A stretch of 64,000 bases of DNA from Streptococcus suis (GTDB lineage Bacteria > Bacillota > Bacilli > Lactobacillales > Streptococcaceae), in the NCBI RefSeq assembly GCF_024509525.1, contig NZ_JAMWEM010000001.1, positions 1 through 64,000 of the forward strand. Reading direction: 5' to 3'. The notes below the pieces were generated by a model. The model worked only from the letters and a program-made list of their open reading frames with translations. It searched no databases and was not told the origin of the DNA. This document shows, piece by piece, positions 1 through 7,594 of this stretch. How positions within the stretch are numbered: the stretch's first letter is position 1; every line of letters starts with the position of its first letter. Made by a program: the position numbers and the translations under genes.

Positions 1-41
1 TTAATACTATCAAGTAAATGAGCTTTAATCTGATCTAGCAT
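1..41 (-). CDS. Start of an unidentified gene (partial)
   Basis: Only the first 13 codons are in the window. Read on the minus strand from the ATG at 41 they give MLDQIKAHLLDSI, preceded by a purine-rich GGGGAAAA stretch that can serve as ribosome binding site. The gene runs off the window edge, so no family can be assigned. It follows the liv operon on the same strand and is separated from it by two hairpins, so it probably has its own promoter. Confidence 0.4.
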   Translation of the reverse strand, partial: MLDQIKAHLLDSI

Positions 42-74
42 GACTTTTCCCCTTTTATTTTTAGTGTACCATAG

Positions 75-111
75 AAAAAACTAACCTACCACAAAACGTG
101 ATAGGTTAGTT
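75..111 (-). terminator. Rho-independent terminator downstream of liv operon
   Basis: Arms AACTAACCTA (79-88) and TAGGTTAGTT (102-111) form a perfect 10-bp stem. Three more pairs lie inside after one mismatch. On the minus strand the stem is followed by a run of six T (A75-A80 on the plus strand). Confidence 0.7.
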
Positions 112-126
112 AACTTAATGACATTG

Positions 127-233
127 GCTTGCCAGCGGTTCCCATTTCCAACCTAAAAAGGTCCCCCGGAACTTGATATAAAGAAAACCGCTTGCCAGCG
201 GTTCCCATTTCCAACCTAAAAAGGTCCCCCGGA
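127..233. repeat. 44-bp direct repeat, two copies (127-170 and 190-233)
   Basis: Two identical 44-bp copies start 63 bp apart, immediately downstream of livF. Each begins GCTTGCCAGCGGTTCCC and ends GGTCCCCCGGA. The copy next to livF contributes one arm of the hairpin at 218-240; the distal copy lost the matching arm. It looks like a local duplication of the region just after livF. Confidence 0.85.
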
Positions 234-240
234 CCTTTTT
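218..240. terminator. Hairpin overlapping the livF stop codon
   Basis: AAAAAGGTCC (218-227) and GGACCTTTTT (231-240) form a perfect 10-bp stem with a CCC loop. The A and T tails make it a possible terminator in both directions. The livF stop codon overlaps its 3' edge. Confidence 0.6.
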
Positions 241-949
241 AGCCACCCAGATATGCTTTTTTGACTTCTTCTGAGGCGAGGAGTTCTTTTCCTGTTCCTG
301 AGAGGACGATTTTTCCTGTTTCTAGGACGTAGCCGCGGTCTGCAATGGCAAGGGCTTTGTTGGCGTTTTGCTCAATCAAGAGGACGGTTGTCCCTTGTTT
401 TTGGATATCTTGGATGATATCAAAAATTTCTTGAATGAAGATTGGGGCCAAGCCCATTGACGGCTCGTCAAGCAACAAGAGTTTTGGTTGGCTCATCAGG
501 GCACGTCCCATCGCCAACATCTGCTGCTCACCACCTGAAAGGGTTGCAGCATCTTGGTTTTTACGTTCTTCCAAACGTGGAAAACGCGAGAAGATTTTCT
601 TCAAGTTTGCCTGATTTTCCTCGCGGTTGTTGCGAAGGAAGGCACCCATTTCCAAGTTCTCCATAACCGTCAATCCTGCAAAGACATGACGACCTTCTGG
701 TACTTGAGACAAGCCGTCTGCCACAATTTTACGGGCAGGAACCTTCTGAATCTCATTTCCAAGGAAGGAAATAGTTCCAGCTGATGGACGGACAAGTCCT
801 GAAATAGTCCGAAGAATAGAGGTTTTACCAGCACCATTGGCACCGATTAGGGTTACGACCTCTCCCTGATTGACTTCAAAGCTGACATCTTTAACAGCCT
901 CGATAACGCCATAGTTGACAGAAAGATTTTTAACTTCTAACATTGCCAT
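239..949 (-). CDS. livF: Branched-chain amino acid ABC transporter, ATP-binding protein LivF
   Basis: This 236-aa ATPase powers uptake of leucine, isoleucine and valine as one of the two nucleotide-binding subunits of a LivJHMGF-type importer. Visible motifs are Walker A GANGAGKTS (around residue 36), signature LSGGEQQ (around 137), Walker B LLLLDEPSMGLAP and the switch His region. The short length and the DEPSMGLAP Walker B are typical of LivF. It is the last gene of the operon: its ATG overlaps the livG stop by one base. A second ATG six bases in is an alternative start. Confidence 0.95.
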   Translation of the reverse strand: MAMLEVKNLSVNYGVIEAVKDVSFEVNQGEVVTLIGANGAGKTSILRTISGLVRPSAGTISFLGNEIQKVPARKIVADGLSQVPEGRHVFAGLTVMENLEMGAFLRNNREENQANLKKIFSRFPRLEERKNQDAATLSGGEQQMLAMGRALMSQPKLLLLDEPSMGLAPIFIQEIFDIIQDIQKQGTTVLLIEQNANKALAIADRGYVLETGKIVLSGTGKELLASEEVKKAYLGG

Positions 950-1713
950 TATGCTTCACCTCCAAGGTAGGCTTCAATTACGCGTTTGTTGTTACGGATT
1001 TCCTCTGGTGTACCGTGAGCAATCAAGCGACCGTACTCTAGCACGTAAATCCGCTCGGTGACTTCCATGACCAAGCTCATATCGTGTTCAATCAAGATTA
1101 TGGTAATCCCAAACTCATCTTTGATTTTACGGATGAGTTGGGTCAATTCTGCCGTTTCTTGCGGGTTCATTCCCGCAGCTGGCTCATCAAGGAAGAGGAT
1201 TTTAGGCTCCGTAGCCAAGGCACGAACGATTTCCAGACGACGCTGTTGGCCATACGGAAGGTTTTTAGCCAGGGTATCCGCATCGCCATCCAAATCAAAA
1301 ATCTTCAAGAGCTCAATTGCTTTTGCTTTCAATTCTTCTTCATTTTTGTAGAAGGCTGGTAGGCGGAAGAAACTTGCAAAGACATGAGCCTTGCCATGAT
1401 TTCCCAAACCAATCAAGACATTTTCAAGAACAGTCATATTCTTAAAAAGACGAATATTTTGGAAGGTCCGTGCGAGTCCTAGGGCAGCAATCTTGGAAGG
1501 AGCTTGTCCGTTCAAGACTTTTCCTGCCAGAGTGATGGTGCCCTCGCTTGGCTCATAGACGCCAGTCAGCAAGTTAAAGAGAGTCGTCTTACCCGCACCG
1601 TTTGGCCCAATCAAACCGACCAACTCGCCTTCGTGCAACTCCATGGTCACATCGCCGACGGCTGTCAGACCACCGAAGTTTTTAGTTAATTTTTCTACTG
1701 TAAGAAGTGCCAT
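949..1713 (-). CDS. livG: Branched-chain amino acid ABC transporter, ATP-binding protein LivG
   Basis: This 254-aa ATPase is the partner of LivF. Walker A is GPNGAGKTT, then comes a longer helical insert typical of LivG (NHGKAHVFASFFRLPAFYKNE), signature YGQQRRLEI (a LivG-typical departure from LSGGQ), and Walker B ILFLDEPAAGMNP. The start overlaps the livM stop by one base, so the four genes livH-M-G-F are translationally coupled. Confidence 0.95.
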   Translation of the reverse strand: MALLTVEKLTKNFGGLTAVGDVTMELHEGELVGLIGPNGAGKTTLFNLLTGVYEPSEGTITLAGKVLNGQAPSKIAALGLARTFQNIRLFKNMTVLENVLIGLGNHGKAHVFASFFRLPAFYKNEEELKAKAIELLKIFDLDGDADTLAKNLPYGQQRRLEIVRALATEPKILFLDEPAAGMNPQETAELTQLIRKIKDEFGITIILIEHDMSLVMEVTERIYVLEYGRLIAHGTPEEIRNNKRVIEAYLGGEA

Positions 1714-2663
1714 TAGTTAGCCTCCTTTTTCTTTTTGAACAAGCTTGAAAAGCTTAGTTCTTTGGTTCCCAAGAGACCACCTGGGCGGAAAATCATTAGG
1801 AGAATCAAGGCTAGGGAATAGATAATCATGGAAATATCTGCGTAGCTCTTGAGGAAGACGTTGAGAATACCAAGGACAATCGCAGCCACGAAGGTACCTG
1901 TGATAGAGCCTAGACCACCAAGAACAATGATAATCAAGACATTAACAGAGGCCATAAAAGCAAAGTCTTTCGGCACAATTGTTCCAACATAACCTGCGTG
2001 CAGACCACCTGCAATCGCTGCTGTCATAGCACCGATAACAAAAGCAGTGACTTTCATAGCAGTTGGACTGACTCCGACCGACTCTGCAGCGATTTCATCT
2101 TCACGTACTGATATAGTTGCACGACCAATCGGACTACGGAGGAAGTTTACTGTCAAAATAGTTGTAATCACAACAAAGACATAAACGAGCTGCCAGTTTG
2201 TAAAGAGGGGAATAGACATGATACCCGCGGCACCATTTGTCAATTCACCACCGTTGATAATCAAGATACGGATAATCTCTGCCACCCCAAGGGTCGCAAT
2301 AGCCAGGTAGTCACCTTTCAAACGAAGGGTCGGCAAACCAACCAAGAGGGCCACCAAACCAGCCAAGACCATGCCAACAATCAAAGCTACTGCAAAGCCA
2401 CCATAAGAAGGTAACATTTTTCCGATAATCCCAACAGAGTAGGCACCGATTGCCATGAATCCTGCATGCCCCAGTGAGAATTGACCAGAAAAGCCAACAA
2501 TCAGGTTAAGACCTACTGCAAGAATGATATTGATGCCAATTTGTTGAACGATTTGAACATAGTAAAAGTTCAAGATACCTGTTGCAACTAGACCTTGTAA
2601 AATCCCAAAACCAGCCAATAAGAAGGCAAGCCAAATCAGGTTTACTTTTAGATTTTCTTTCAT
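1713..2663 (-). CDS. livM: Branched-chain amino acid ABC transporter permease LivM
   Basis: A 316-aa polytopic membrane permease of the BPD_transp_2 family. It carries the family stretch VGLNLIVGFSGQFSLGHAGFMAIGAY (residues about 50-75) and the cytoplasmic loop around SPIGRATISVREDEIAAESVGV that contacts the ATPases. It follows livH with a 2-bp gap and ends in a basic C-terminal tail (FKKKKEAN). Confidence 0.95.
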   Translation of the reverse strand: MKENLKVNLIWLAFLLAGFGILQGLVATGILNFYYVQIVQQIGINIILAVGLNLIVGFSGQFSLGHAGFMAIGAYSVGIIGKMLPSYGGFAVALIVGMVLAGLVALLVGLPTLRLKGDYLAIATLGVAEIIRILIINGGELTNGAAGIMSIPLFTNWQLVYVFVVITTILTVNFLRSPIGRATISVREDEIAAESVGVSPTAMKVTAFVIGAMTAAIAGGLHAGYVGTIVPKDFAFMASVNVLIIIVLGGLGSITGTFVAAIVLGILNVFLKSYADISMIIYSLALILLMIFRPGGLLGTKELSFSSLFKKKKEAN

Positions 2664-2665
2664 GC

Positions 2666-3553
2666 TTACACCTTCTCTTTCACGTTCTTACCAAGAATAC
2701 CGCTTGGTCTTACAAGGAGAATAACAATCAGCACACCATATACAATGGCATCGCGGAAAGTATCCATACCGATTACATAGGTTAAGGTTTCGATAATACC
2801 GATAACAAAACCACCCAGAGCTGCACCAGGAATAATCCCGATACCACCAAGTACAGCTGCTACGAAGGCCTTGATACCAGGTGTCATACCCATCAAGGGT
2901 TCAATTTGGTTATAGTACATGCCCAAAAGAACACCTGCTGCACCTGCAAGAGCAGATCCTAAAGCAAAGGTAAAGCTGATGGTCCGGTTGACGTTAATCC
3001 CCATAAGCTGTGCTGCGTCACTGTCTACCGACACCGCACGCATAGCTTTCCCCATTTTTGTCTTTTTGACAATCAATTGCAGAGCAACCATAAGAGCAAG
3101 TGAAACACCTAAAATCATTAGCTGGATATTCGATACTGACACTGGACCCAAATCAAATTTTACAGTCTCAATCGCTTGTGGAAAGGCTTTCACGTCTGCT
3201 GTGAAGAAGTAAACCATGGTGTATTCAAGGAAAAAGGAAACCCCGATAGCTGTAATCAAGGCCGCAATCCGTGTTGAATTCCGCAACGGTCGGTAGGCTA
3301 AGAATTCAATCACTACACCTAAGATAGCTGTTCCAACCATTGACAAAATCAAGGCTAGAAAGAAACGTAGACTACCATCTTCAATAAAGGTCAACTGATT
3401 GAGGAAATAGTATCCCATAAAAGCCCCCATCATATAGAGATCTCCATGGGCAAAGTTAATGAGTTTGATAATTCCGTACACCATGGTATAACCAAGTGCC
3501 AAGAGGGCATAGACAGAACCGAGAATCAAACCATTGACGAGTTGTTGAAGCAT
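2666..3553 (-). CDS. livH: Branched-chain amino acid ABC transporter permease LivH
   Basis: A 295-aa permease. The N-terminal stretch GLILGSVYALLALGYTMVYG and the following KLINFAHGDLYMMGAF are hallmarks of LivH. A conserved loop, KAMRAVSVDSDAAQLMGIN, couples to LivG/LivF. It opens the downstream half of the operon and has its own promoter with a CodY box at 3595-3609, so expression need not depend on readthrough from livJ. Confidence 0.95.
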   Translation of the reverse strand: MLQQLVNGLILGSVYALLALGYTMVYGIIKLINFAHGDLYMMGAFMGYYFLNQLTFIEDGSLRFFLALILSMVGTAILGVVIEFLAYRPLRNSTRIAALITAIGVSFFLEYTMVYFFTADVKAFPQAIETVKFDLGPVSVSNIQLMILGVSLALMVALQLIVKKTKMGKAMRAVSVDSDAAQLMGINVNRTISFTFALGSALAGAAGVLLGMYYNQIEPLMGMTPGIKAFVAAVLGGIGIIPGAALGGFVIGIIETLTYVIGMDTFRDAIVYGVLIVILLVRPSGILGKNVKEKV

Positions 3554-3585
3554 GTGTTCACCAAACTTTCTAATGTATTCGTTCT

Positions 3586-3614
3586 ATTGTATTAAATTTT
3601 CTGAAAAGTTGCAA
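3586..3614 (-). promoter_or_regulatory. livH promoter with CodY box in the spacer
   Basis: On the minus strand a -35 TTGCAA (3614-3609), a 17-bp spacer and a -10 TACAAT (3591-3586) are present. The spacer contains AATTTTCTGAAAAGT (3595-3609), which matches the CodY consensus AATTTTCWGAAAATT at 14 of 15 positions. CodY bound here would block RNA polymerase directly. Confidence 0.75.
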
Positions 3615-3636
3615 GGACATCTCCCCTTTAACAAGG

Positions 3637-3675
3637 GAAAAGAGGCTGAGACAAAAGTCCAGGCCTCTCCTATAA
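3637..3675 (-). terminator. Hairpin between livJ and livH
   Basis: The segment reads AGAGGCTGAGACAAAAGTCCAGGCCTCT. The outer arms AGAGGC/GCCTCT pair, and GAC/GTC pair inside. It resembles the dispersed streptococcal hairpin built on GAGGCTGGGACAAAAGTCCCAGCCTC. There is no long T-run, so it may attenuate rather than end the livJ transcript, giving more LivJ than membrane subunits. Confidence 0.5.
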
Positions 3676-3696
3676 TCCTTATTAGCTTGACTAGCA

Positions 3697-4875
3697 TTAT
3701 TTTGTAACAGAAACTGTATCAACAGTTGACTGCTTACCTTCTTTCAAACCAACAACGTAAACTGATTTAACAACGTTGTGTTCTTTATCGATGGACATTG
3801 TACCAGTTACACCGTCAAAATCTTTCAAGGCTGCAAGGTTGTCTTTCAATTCAACAGAATTTTTCGCACCTTTCGCTGCTTCTGCTGCCATATAAACTGA
3901 GTCATAAGTAAGAGCTGAGAACATTGATGGCTCTTCACCATACTCTGCTACGTATGCATCGTAGAATTTCTGTGCCTTGTCGCTAGCTGATGTTACAAAA
4001 GCTGAAAGGTAGTATGTATTATTTGTTGCAGAAGCTGTTGCCAATTCTGCAAATTTAGGTGAGTCAAAACCGTCTGAACCAAGAATTGGAGCATCGATAC
4101 CAAGGCCGCGAGCTTGTTTTACGATAGTACCAGTTTCGTTATAGTAACCTGGCATAATAATCGCATCAAAGTCAAGGTCTTTCAACTTAGTGAGAGCTGC
4201 TTGGAAGTCTTTATCCCCAGAAGCAAATGTGATTTCAGAAACGATTTCACCTTTACCTTTATAAGCTTTCTTGAAGGATTCTGCAATCCCTTTACCATAG
4301 TCTGAAGAGTTGTCATAGTAGAGCACAACTTTCTTAGCTGACAAGTTTTCAGTTGCATACTTAGCCATGATTTCACCTTGGTATCCATCTGTAAAGGTTG
4401 TACGGAAGAAGTATTCTTGTACTTCGCCTTTGTCGTTTACAACCAAGTTTGTTTGAGTCCCTGAAGGTGAGATCATTGGAACACCGGCAGAAGTTACGTT
4501 CGCGATAGAAGCTGCTGAGGCACCTGAAGTCGCAGGGCCGATGATAACATTGGCACCTTCACTAACCAAGCTTGTTGCAACAGTCGCTGCTTCTGCTGTT
4601 TCTGATTTGTTGTCTTTTGAAATGACTTCAATCTTTTTACCGTCTACACCACCTGCTGCGTTGATTTCTTTGACAGCAAGCTCTGCACCGTTCTTCTCAG
4701 TTTGTCCGTAAGATGAAACTTCACCTGACAATTCCAAGTTGTAACCAATCTTGATGGTATCACCAATCTCAGTACCAGTAGCAGATGAGTTTGTGCTTGA
4801 CACGTTACCACAGGCTGCAAGAAAGGCTGCTGAAGCAAAGGTTACAAGAGCCATTGCGAATTTTCTAGTTTTCAT
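3697..4875 (-). CDS. livJ: Branched-chain amino acid ABC transporter substrate-binding lipoprotein LivJ
   Basis: A 392-aa extracellular binding protein anchored as a lipoprotein. The N-terminal signal peptide ends in the lipobox LAAC with Cys22, followed by a Ser/Thr linker. The mature part begins with IKIGYNLELSGEVSSYG and has the Peripla_BP_6 fold motifs, including SPSGTQTNL, a ligand-binding loop. It is first in the operon and is expressed from the CodY-boxed promoter at 4917-4945. RBS AAGGAGATTTTC precedes the ATG. Confidence 0.95.
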   Translation of the reverse strand: MKTRKFAMALVTFASAAFLAACGNVSSTNSSATGTEIGDTIKIGYNLELSGEVSSYGQTEKNGAELAVKEINAAGGVDGKKIEVISKDNKSETAEAATVATSLVSEGANVIIGPATSGASAASIANVTSAGVPMISPSGTQTNLVVNDKGEVQEYFFRTTFTDGYQGEIMAKYATENLSAKKVVLYYDNSSDYGKGIAESFKKAYKGKGEIVSEITFASGDKDFQAALTKLKDLDFDAIIMPGYYNETGTIVKQARGLGIDAPILGSDGFDSPKFAELATASATNNTYYLSAFVTSASDKAQKFYDAYVAEYGEEPSMFSALTYDSVYMAAEAAKGAKNSVELKDNLAALKDFDGVTGTMSIDKEHNVVKSVYVVGLKEGKQSTVDTVSVTK

Positions 4876-4916
4876 GAAAATCTCCTTAAATCTTTCTTAA
4901 ATTTTCCGATGTATCT

Positions 4917-4945
4917 AATATACTGAATTATCTGAAAATTGTCAA
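4917..4945 (-). promoter_or_regulatory. livJ promoter with CodY box in the spacer
   Basis: On the minus strand TTGACA (4945-4940), a 17-bp spacer and TATATT (4922-4917) form a near-consensus promoter. The box AATTATCTGAAAATT (4926-4940) matches the CodY consensus at 14 of 15 positions and fills most of the spacer. CodY is the established repressor of branched-chain amino acid genes in Firmicutes. Confidence 0.8.
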
Positions 4946-4962
4946 CAAAAAAGAAAAATATT

Positions 4963-5235
4963 TTACAAAACAATATTTTTCTCTTCTTCTCTCCATAAAC
5001 TCCCAACAAAATCATGATCCAACTCTTTGATATAAGAAGGAAGGACTTTTTTGACAAAACGCTCTTTTTTCAGACGTACTAGCAATTCCTCCATTCTTTT
5101 CTGTTCCACATACAAAATTAAATAACGCAAACGTTTCGAGTGATAAACAATATCACCAAATTGGCTTAATTTACGCGCATCTCGATTATAGTGGAGATAA
5201 ACTGTTAGTCCTGTACGTTCTTTTTTCTCAAACAT
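4963..5235 (-). CDS. ylbG: YlbG family protein (DUF2129/UPF0298)
   Basis: A 90-aa basic cytosolic protein. The sequence [23 protein letters not shown] and the later [18 protein letters not shown] segment fit the YlbG family, small proteins of unknown function conserved in Bacillota. It is a single gene upstream of livJ on the same strand with its own RBS (AGGAGTTTTTC). No catalytic motif is visible. Confidence 0.85.
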   Translation of the reverse strand: MFEKKERTGLTVYLHYNRDARKLSQFGDIVYHSKRLRYLILYVEQKRMEELLVRLKKERFVKKVLPSYIKELDHDFVGSLWREEEKNIVL

Positions 5236-5288
5236 GAAAAACTCCTCGTTTCATTTACTCCTCTATTATACCCTTTTCTGAAAAAAAT

Positions 5289-5311
5289 GAAAAGGACCGA
5301 GCGGTCCTTTA
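5289..5311 (-). terminator. Hairpin downstream of the type VII accessory remnant
   Basis: AAAGGACC (5291-5298) and GGTCCTTT (5303-5310) form an 8-bp stem with loop GAGC. On the minus strand it is followed by T-rich sequence. It ends transcription of the small remnant genes at 5.3-6.0 kb. Confidence 0.65.
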
Positions 5312-5319
5312 ATAAAATA

Positions 5320-5767
5320 TCAAAATACTTCTTCCTCATCATCCTTTTCATCATCCTCTAATAAAACTTCATCAGAAGAATTATTTTCCTTCAGCGGAAG
5401 CTCGCTAGCAATATAACGGAAGTTTTGACTTATTTGGATGTGCACTTCTCTTAAATCAATGATAAAATTTTCAAGTCGATTTAAAGATGTGTAAATACTT
5501 ACCATTCCTTCCAAATAATTCATCATTCTTCTGTAAAGCTCCTGGTTTGTATTCAGGTCTGCCCAAAACTGTTGACTGCGTTCCATTGGCTGTTCCTCCA
5601 ATAGCCCTTCTTGTCTACGGATTAGTTGCTGAAATCGAGCATGAAACTGTTCAAGAGATTGCTCATAATGCTTCCATTAACTGCGCAAACTCATCTTCCT
5701 TCATTTCCAGTTCATTCATTTTTTGTGTCAGTAGGTTACGCTGTTCTTCATTCTTATCTCTTGTCAT
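5320..5767 (-). pseudogene. Frameshifted small helical protein, DUF3958/Lap2-like type VII accessory
   Basis: Two frames must be joined. The ATG at 5767 starts 34 codons (MTRDKNEEQRNLLTQK...), ending at TGA 5663-5665. The next frame continues HYEQSLEQFHARFQQLIRRQEG... and runs to 5320 through a helical region and an acidic tail (EDDEKDDEEEVF). Joined, it is about 150 residues, almost all predicted helix with no membrane segment. The position directly after a TIGR04197/DUF3130-like gene and the charged helical composition fit the DUF3958 (Lap2) proteins that accompany LXG effectors of the type VII secretion system. The family call is inferred from context and composition, not from a clear motif. 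A downstream piece could start at TTG 5601. Confidence 0.5.
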
Positions 5768-6043
5768 TTAGCCCCTCCCAACGTTTTGCTGTTTCTACAT
5801 CTCTTTTAGCTAGTGCATCTGCAATTTTGGGAAACTTATTTGCTTGAAGTAGGGTAGCTTCTGTAAATTTACTCACAGCCTCTAACATCTGATTGGTAGT
5901 TTGCCGAGCCTGTTCCATACCGGCTATTCCACTAGCAAAACCAAACTCCACTGACTGATTCTGGAAGGTTTGAGTATCCACTTCTACCAATTGTTGAATG
6001 GCCAACTGAGCACTGTACTAGATTTGATTTCTCCCTGTGCCAG
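5754..6043 (-). pseudogene. Decayed TIGR04197/DUF3130-like type VII secretion accessory protein (Lap1-like)
   Basis: The open frame from a TTG at 6005 encodes 83 residues: VEVDTQTFQNQSVEFGFASG, then AGMEQARQTTNQM and KFPKIADALAKRDVETAKRW. This pattern fits the small helical TIGR04197/DUF3130 proteins (Lap1) that pair with LXG toxins. The natural N-terminus lies upstream in another frame: after a strong AGGGGG at 6050-6055, a CTG at 6043-6041 would read (M)AQGEIKSSTVLS. A frameshift near 6010 and loss of an ATG therefore broke the gene. It overlaps the start of the next small gene by 14 bp, as such pairs usually do. Confidence 0.55.
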
Positions 6044-6110
6044 GTTAATCCCCCTAACATTTCTAGTTCCTAACTTTATTATAGCACACCCTTTTCAAAA
6101 ATGCTCAAGT

Positions 6111-6143
6111 AAAAAAACTAGAGGCCTGTTTTCCTCTAGTTTT
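6111..6143 (-). terminator. clpP terminator
   Basis: AAAACTAGAGG (6114-6124) and CCTCTAGTTTT (6133-6143) form a perfect 11-bp stem with an 8-nt loop. On the minus strand it is followed by further T residues. It lies 24 bp after the clpP stop. Confidence 0.85.
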
Positions 6144-6166
6144 GTGCAATGAACGTTACGGAGTTC

Positions 6167-6754
6167 TTATTTAGCCATTTTATCCATGACTTGATCAATA
6201 AAACCATAAGCAAGAGTTTCTTCTGCTGTCATCCAGTAGTCGCGCTCTGCGTCTTTGTGGATTTGCTCGATAGACTTGCCAGAGTTATCTGCCAAGATTT
6301 GCTCCAACTTATTACGGGTTTTGAGCAAGTGTTCGGCTGCAATCGCCATGTCTGTCTGCTGGGTACCACCACCAGTACCACCCATTGGCTGGTGAATCAT
6401 GTATTCGGCATTTGGCAACATGAAGCGTTTGCCCTTGGCACCACTTGAAGCGATAATGGTTCCCATGCTAGCTGCTGTTCCCATAACAATGGTCTGAACG
6501 TCTGCTTTGATGAAGTTCATGGTGTCGACAATAGCAAGACCTGCTGACACAGACCCACCTGGTGTATTGACATAAAGATAAATGTCTTTAGTTGGGTCTT
6601 GGGCATCCAAGAAGAGCAACTGGGCAATGATAGAATTTGCCATGTTGTCTTCAACCGGGCCTGTCAACATGATAATACGATCTTTGAGCAAACGTGAGTA
6701 AATGTCATACGAGCGTTCGCCACGGCTAGTTTGTTCAATAACTACTGGAATCAT
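6167..6754 (-). CDS. clpP: ATP-dependent Clp protease proteolytic subunit ClpP
   Basis: A 195-aa serine peptidase forming the tetradecameric chamber that works with ClpC/ClpE/ClpX-type ATPases in the cytosol. The catalytic Ser lies in [12 protein letters not shown] (about residue 96), the His in YMIHQPMGG (about residue 121), and the Asp further downstream. Length is standard. Its promoter carries a CtsR operator at 6804-6820, so it belongs to the class III heat-shock regulon. Confidence 0.97.
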   Translation of the reverse strand: MIPVVIEQTSRGERSYDIYSRLLKDRIIMLTGPVEDNMANSIIAQLLFLDAQDPTKDIYLYVNTPGGSVSAGLAIVDTMNFIKADVQTIVMGTAASMGTIIASSGAKGKRFMLPNAEYMIHQPMGGTGGGTQQTDMAIAAEHLLKTRNKLEQILADNSGKSIEQIHKDAERDYWMTAEETLAYGFIDQVMDKMAK

Positions 6755-6790
6755 GCGAATCCTCCTTTATACAATAACAAATATGAGACC

Positions 6791-6820
6791 ATTATATAGA
6801 ATTAGTCAAAAATGGTCAAA
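6791..6820 (-). promoter_or_regulatory. clpP promoter with CtsR operator
   Basis: On the minus strand TTGACC, a 17-bp spacer and TATAAT (6796-6791) are present. The plus strand shows the tandem heptads AGTCAAA (6804-6810) and GGTCAAA (6814-6820) separated by three bases. This is the CtsR operator arrangement, and it overlaps the -35 element. Confidence 0.85.
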
Positions 6821-6848
6821 TAAAAAACACACTTTCCACGATTCGATG

Positions 6849-6877
6849 AAAAAAGAAACCAGCTGAACTGATTTCTT
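6849..6877 (-). terminator. upp terminator
   Basis: AAGAAA (6853-6858) pairs with TTTCTT (6872-6877), and CAG pairs with CTG inside. On the minus strand it is followed by a T-run (A6849-A6854 on the plus strand). Confidence 0.7.
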
Positions 6878-6888
6878 AACTACTTCTA

Positions 6889-7518
6889 TTATTTTGTACC
6901 GAACAAGCGGTCACCTGCATCTCCCAAACCTGGAACGATGTAGCCTTTTTCGTTCAATCTTTCATCCAAGGCTGCGGTGTAGATATCGACATCTGGATGG
7001 GCATCTTGAAGAGCTTTGACACCTTCTGGTGCTGCAACAAGTGCTACGAATTTAATGTTAGAAGCTCCGCGTTTTTTCAAAGAATCAATAGCCAAAATTG
7101 CTGAACCACCTGTAGCCAACATTGGATCCACAACGAAAATATGACGTTGATCAATGTCCTCAGGTAATTTCACAAGGTATTCTACAGGCTGTAATGTCTC
7201 TTCATCACGATACATACCGATATGACCAACCTTTGCAGCTGGTACAAGGCTGAGCAAACCATCTACCATACCAACACCTGCACGCAGGATTGGGACAATG
7301 GCTAATTTTTTACCTGCAATCTGCTTTTGAACAGTCTTGGTAATTGGCGTTTCAATTTCCACGTCTTCAAGTGGCAAGTCACGCAAAACTTCGTATCCCA
7401 TCAACATTGCGATTTCATTGACTAATTCACGGAAATCCTTTGTCGAAGTAGATGTACGACGAAGGATAGACAACTTATGTTGAATGAGTGGGTGTGAAAT
7501 GACTTGGAATTTCCCCAT
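6889..7518 (-). CDS. upp: Uracil phosphoribosyltransferase
   Basis: A 209-aa enzyme converting uracil plus PRPP to UMP in pyrimidine salvage. The PRPP-binding loop [11 protein letters not shown] is intact (about residues 130-140), and the uracil-binding C-terminus [17 protein letters not shown] is typical. Length and N-terminus ([20 protein letters not shown]) match the family. It stands alone between dexB and clpP with a good terminator. Confidence 0.97.
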   Translation of the reverse strand: MGKFQVISHPLIQHKLSILRRTSTSTKDFRELVNEIAMLMGYEVLRDLPLEDVEIETPITKTVQKQIAGKKLAIVPILRAGVGMVDGLLSLVPAAKVGHIGMYRDEETLQPVEYLVKLPEDIDQRHIFVVDPMLATGGSAILAIDSLKKRGASNIKFVALVAAPEGVKALQDAHPDVDIYTAALDERLNEKGYIVPGLGDAGDRLFGTK

Positions 7519-7594
7519 GGTGATAAAACCTCTCTTTTTGTTTTTTCTATTTTACCAAAAAATGGGAAAAATTGCTTGGAAAATAATAGGAATT

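Noticed and set aside
442..784. Plus-strand ORFs inside livF
   Set aside because: They are antisense shadows of a clear ABC ATPase and have no RBS or family features. The same holds for most other opposite-strand ORFs across the window.
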